This document shows, in pieces, positions 63,903 to 64,000 of a stretch of 64,000 bases of DNA. The stretch spans positions 100,976 through 164,975 of the forward strand of contig NZ_QOVF01000005.1 of the NCBI RefSeq assembly GCF_008365385.1. The letters run 5' to 3'. The notes under the pieces are model-generated. The model saw only the letters and a list, made by a program, of their open reading frames with translations, searched no databases and was not told the DNA's origin. The position numbers and the translations under genes are program-made. How positions within the stretch are numbered: the stretch's first letter is position 1; each line of letters starts with the position of its first letter. The stretch is from Halopseudomonas laoshanensis (GTDB lineage Bacteria > Pseudomonadota > Gammaproteobacteria > Pseudomonadales > Pseudomonadaceae).

Positions 63903-64000
63903 GTAGTGGTCTACTAATCCCGGACACCGAAATGGGTGGTAAATTTACCGCCATAGCTGAGGTGTTCCATGACAAGACAACGTCGTACGTTTTCAACTGA
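63902..64000 (+). mobile_element. Left end of an IS3-family insertion sequence
   Basis: The end begins TGTAGTGGTCTACTAATCCC and continues GGACACC, typical of IS3-family terminal repeats (starting TG). The first transposase frame begins 67 bp inside. The rest lies beyond the window. Confidence 0.75.
63969..64000 (+). CDS. IS3-family transposase OrfA, first codons
   Basis: ATG at 63969 starts MTRQRRTFSTE, the usual beginning of an IS3-family OrfA helix-turn-helix protein (compare MTKQRRTFSAEFK, from memory). Only ten full codons lie in the window. OrfA usually joins OrfB by programmed frameshifting. Confidence 0.7.
   Translation, partial: MTRQRRTFST

Overview
The window looks like the chromosome of a Pseudomonas-type gammaproteobacterium, probably a marine or halotolerant member of the Pseudomonadaceae (Halopseudomonas-like). 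The evidence is the core gene order (thrC-hom-dsbC-xerD, then rplS-trmD-rimM-rpsP-ffh, a ccsA-like gene, a CorB-like gene and purT), together with opgG/opgH, ohrR/ohr and a high-potential iron-sulfur protein. The genus is inferred; nothing was searched. No rRNA, tRNA or CRISPR array was seen.

Layout. 1-9.3 kb: the 5' part of gabD, two overlapping tiny basic ORFs, yeeN, a membrane-anchored endonuclease/phosphatase-fold protein, a GST, an extensin-like protein, DoxX, a LysR regulator divergent from a 56-residue protein, MscS, ExoD, and an HxlR regulator next to a nitronate monooxygenase. 9.4-16 kb: a lipoprotein, a DUF4142 protein, the osmoregulated periplasmic glucan operon opgG-(85 aa)-opgH, and the organic peroxide pair ohrR/ohr. 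16-19.5 kb: an ATP-grasp enzyme followed by a 673-residue protein with a papain-like Cys/His/Asn pattern. 19.5-25 kb: an aa3-type cytochrome oxidase cluster with a fused subunit I+III. 25-41.7 kb: the conserved core, then two Nudix enzymes, an L,D-transpeptidase and a di-haem cytochrome c peroxidase behind an ANR/FNR-like box. 41.7-45.9 kb: a long inverted-repeat element, a NIF3-like protein, katG behind an OxyR-type site, and an exported ATP-dependent DNA ligase.

46-60.8 kb is accessory DNA: small stress or detoxification proteins (GFA, SRPBCC, ArsR, VOC, DUF2200, FosA, DinB, DCC, DUF899), a ParD-like/Map pair, and an orphan urea-type binding protein operon with an isochorismatase hydrolase and an MBL hydrolase. 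Between 59.6 and 60.5 kb there are two attC-like recombination sites, each placed between the stop of one minus-strand gene and the start of the next. This suggests part of a chromosomal integron cassette array; no integrase gene lies in the window.

60.8-64 kb: an oxidoreductase, a DUF2959 lipoprotein, an AT-rich stretch with gene debris, the HiPIP gene, and the left end of an IS3-family element that truncates a small gene at the window edge.

The best candidates for something undescribed are the ATP-grasp/papain-like pair and the attC-bordered cassettes. Oxidative stress defence is a recurring theme (ohr, katG, ccp, FosA-type and VOC proteins), with readable operators in front of several genes.
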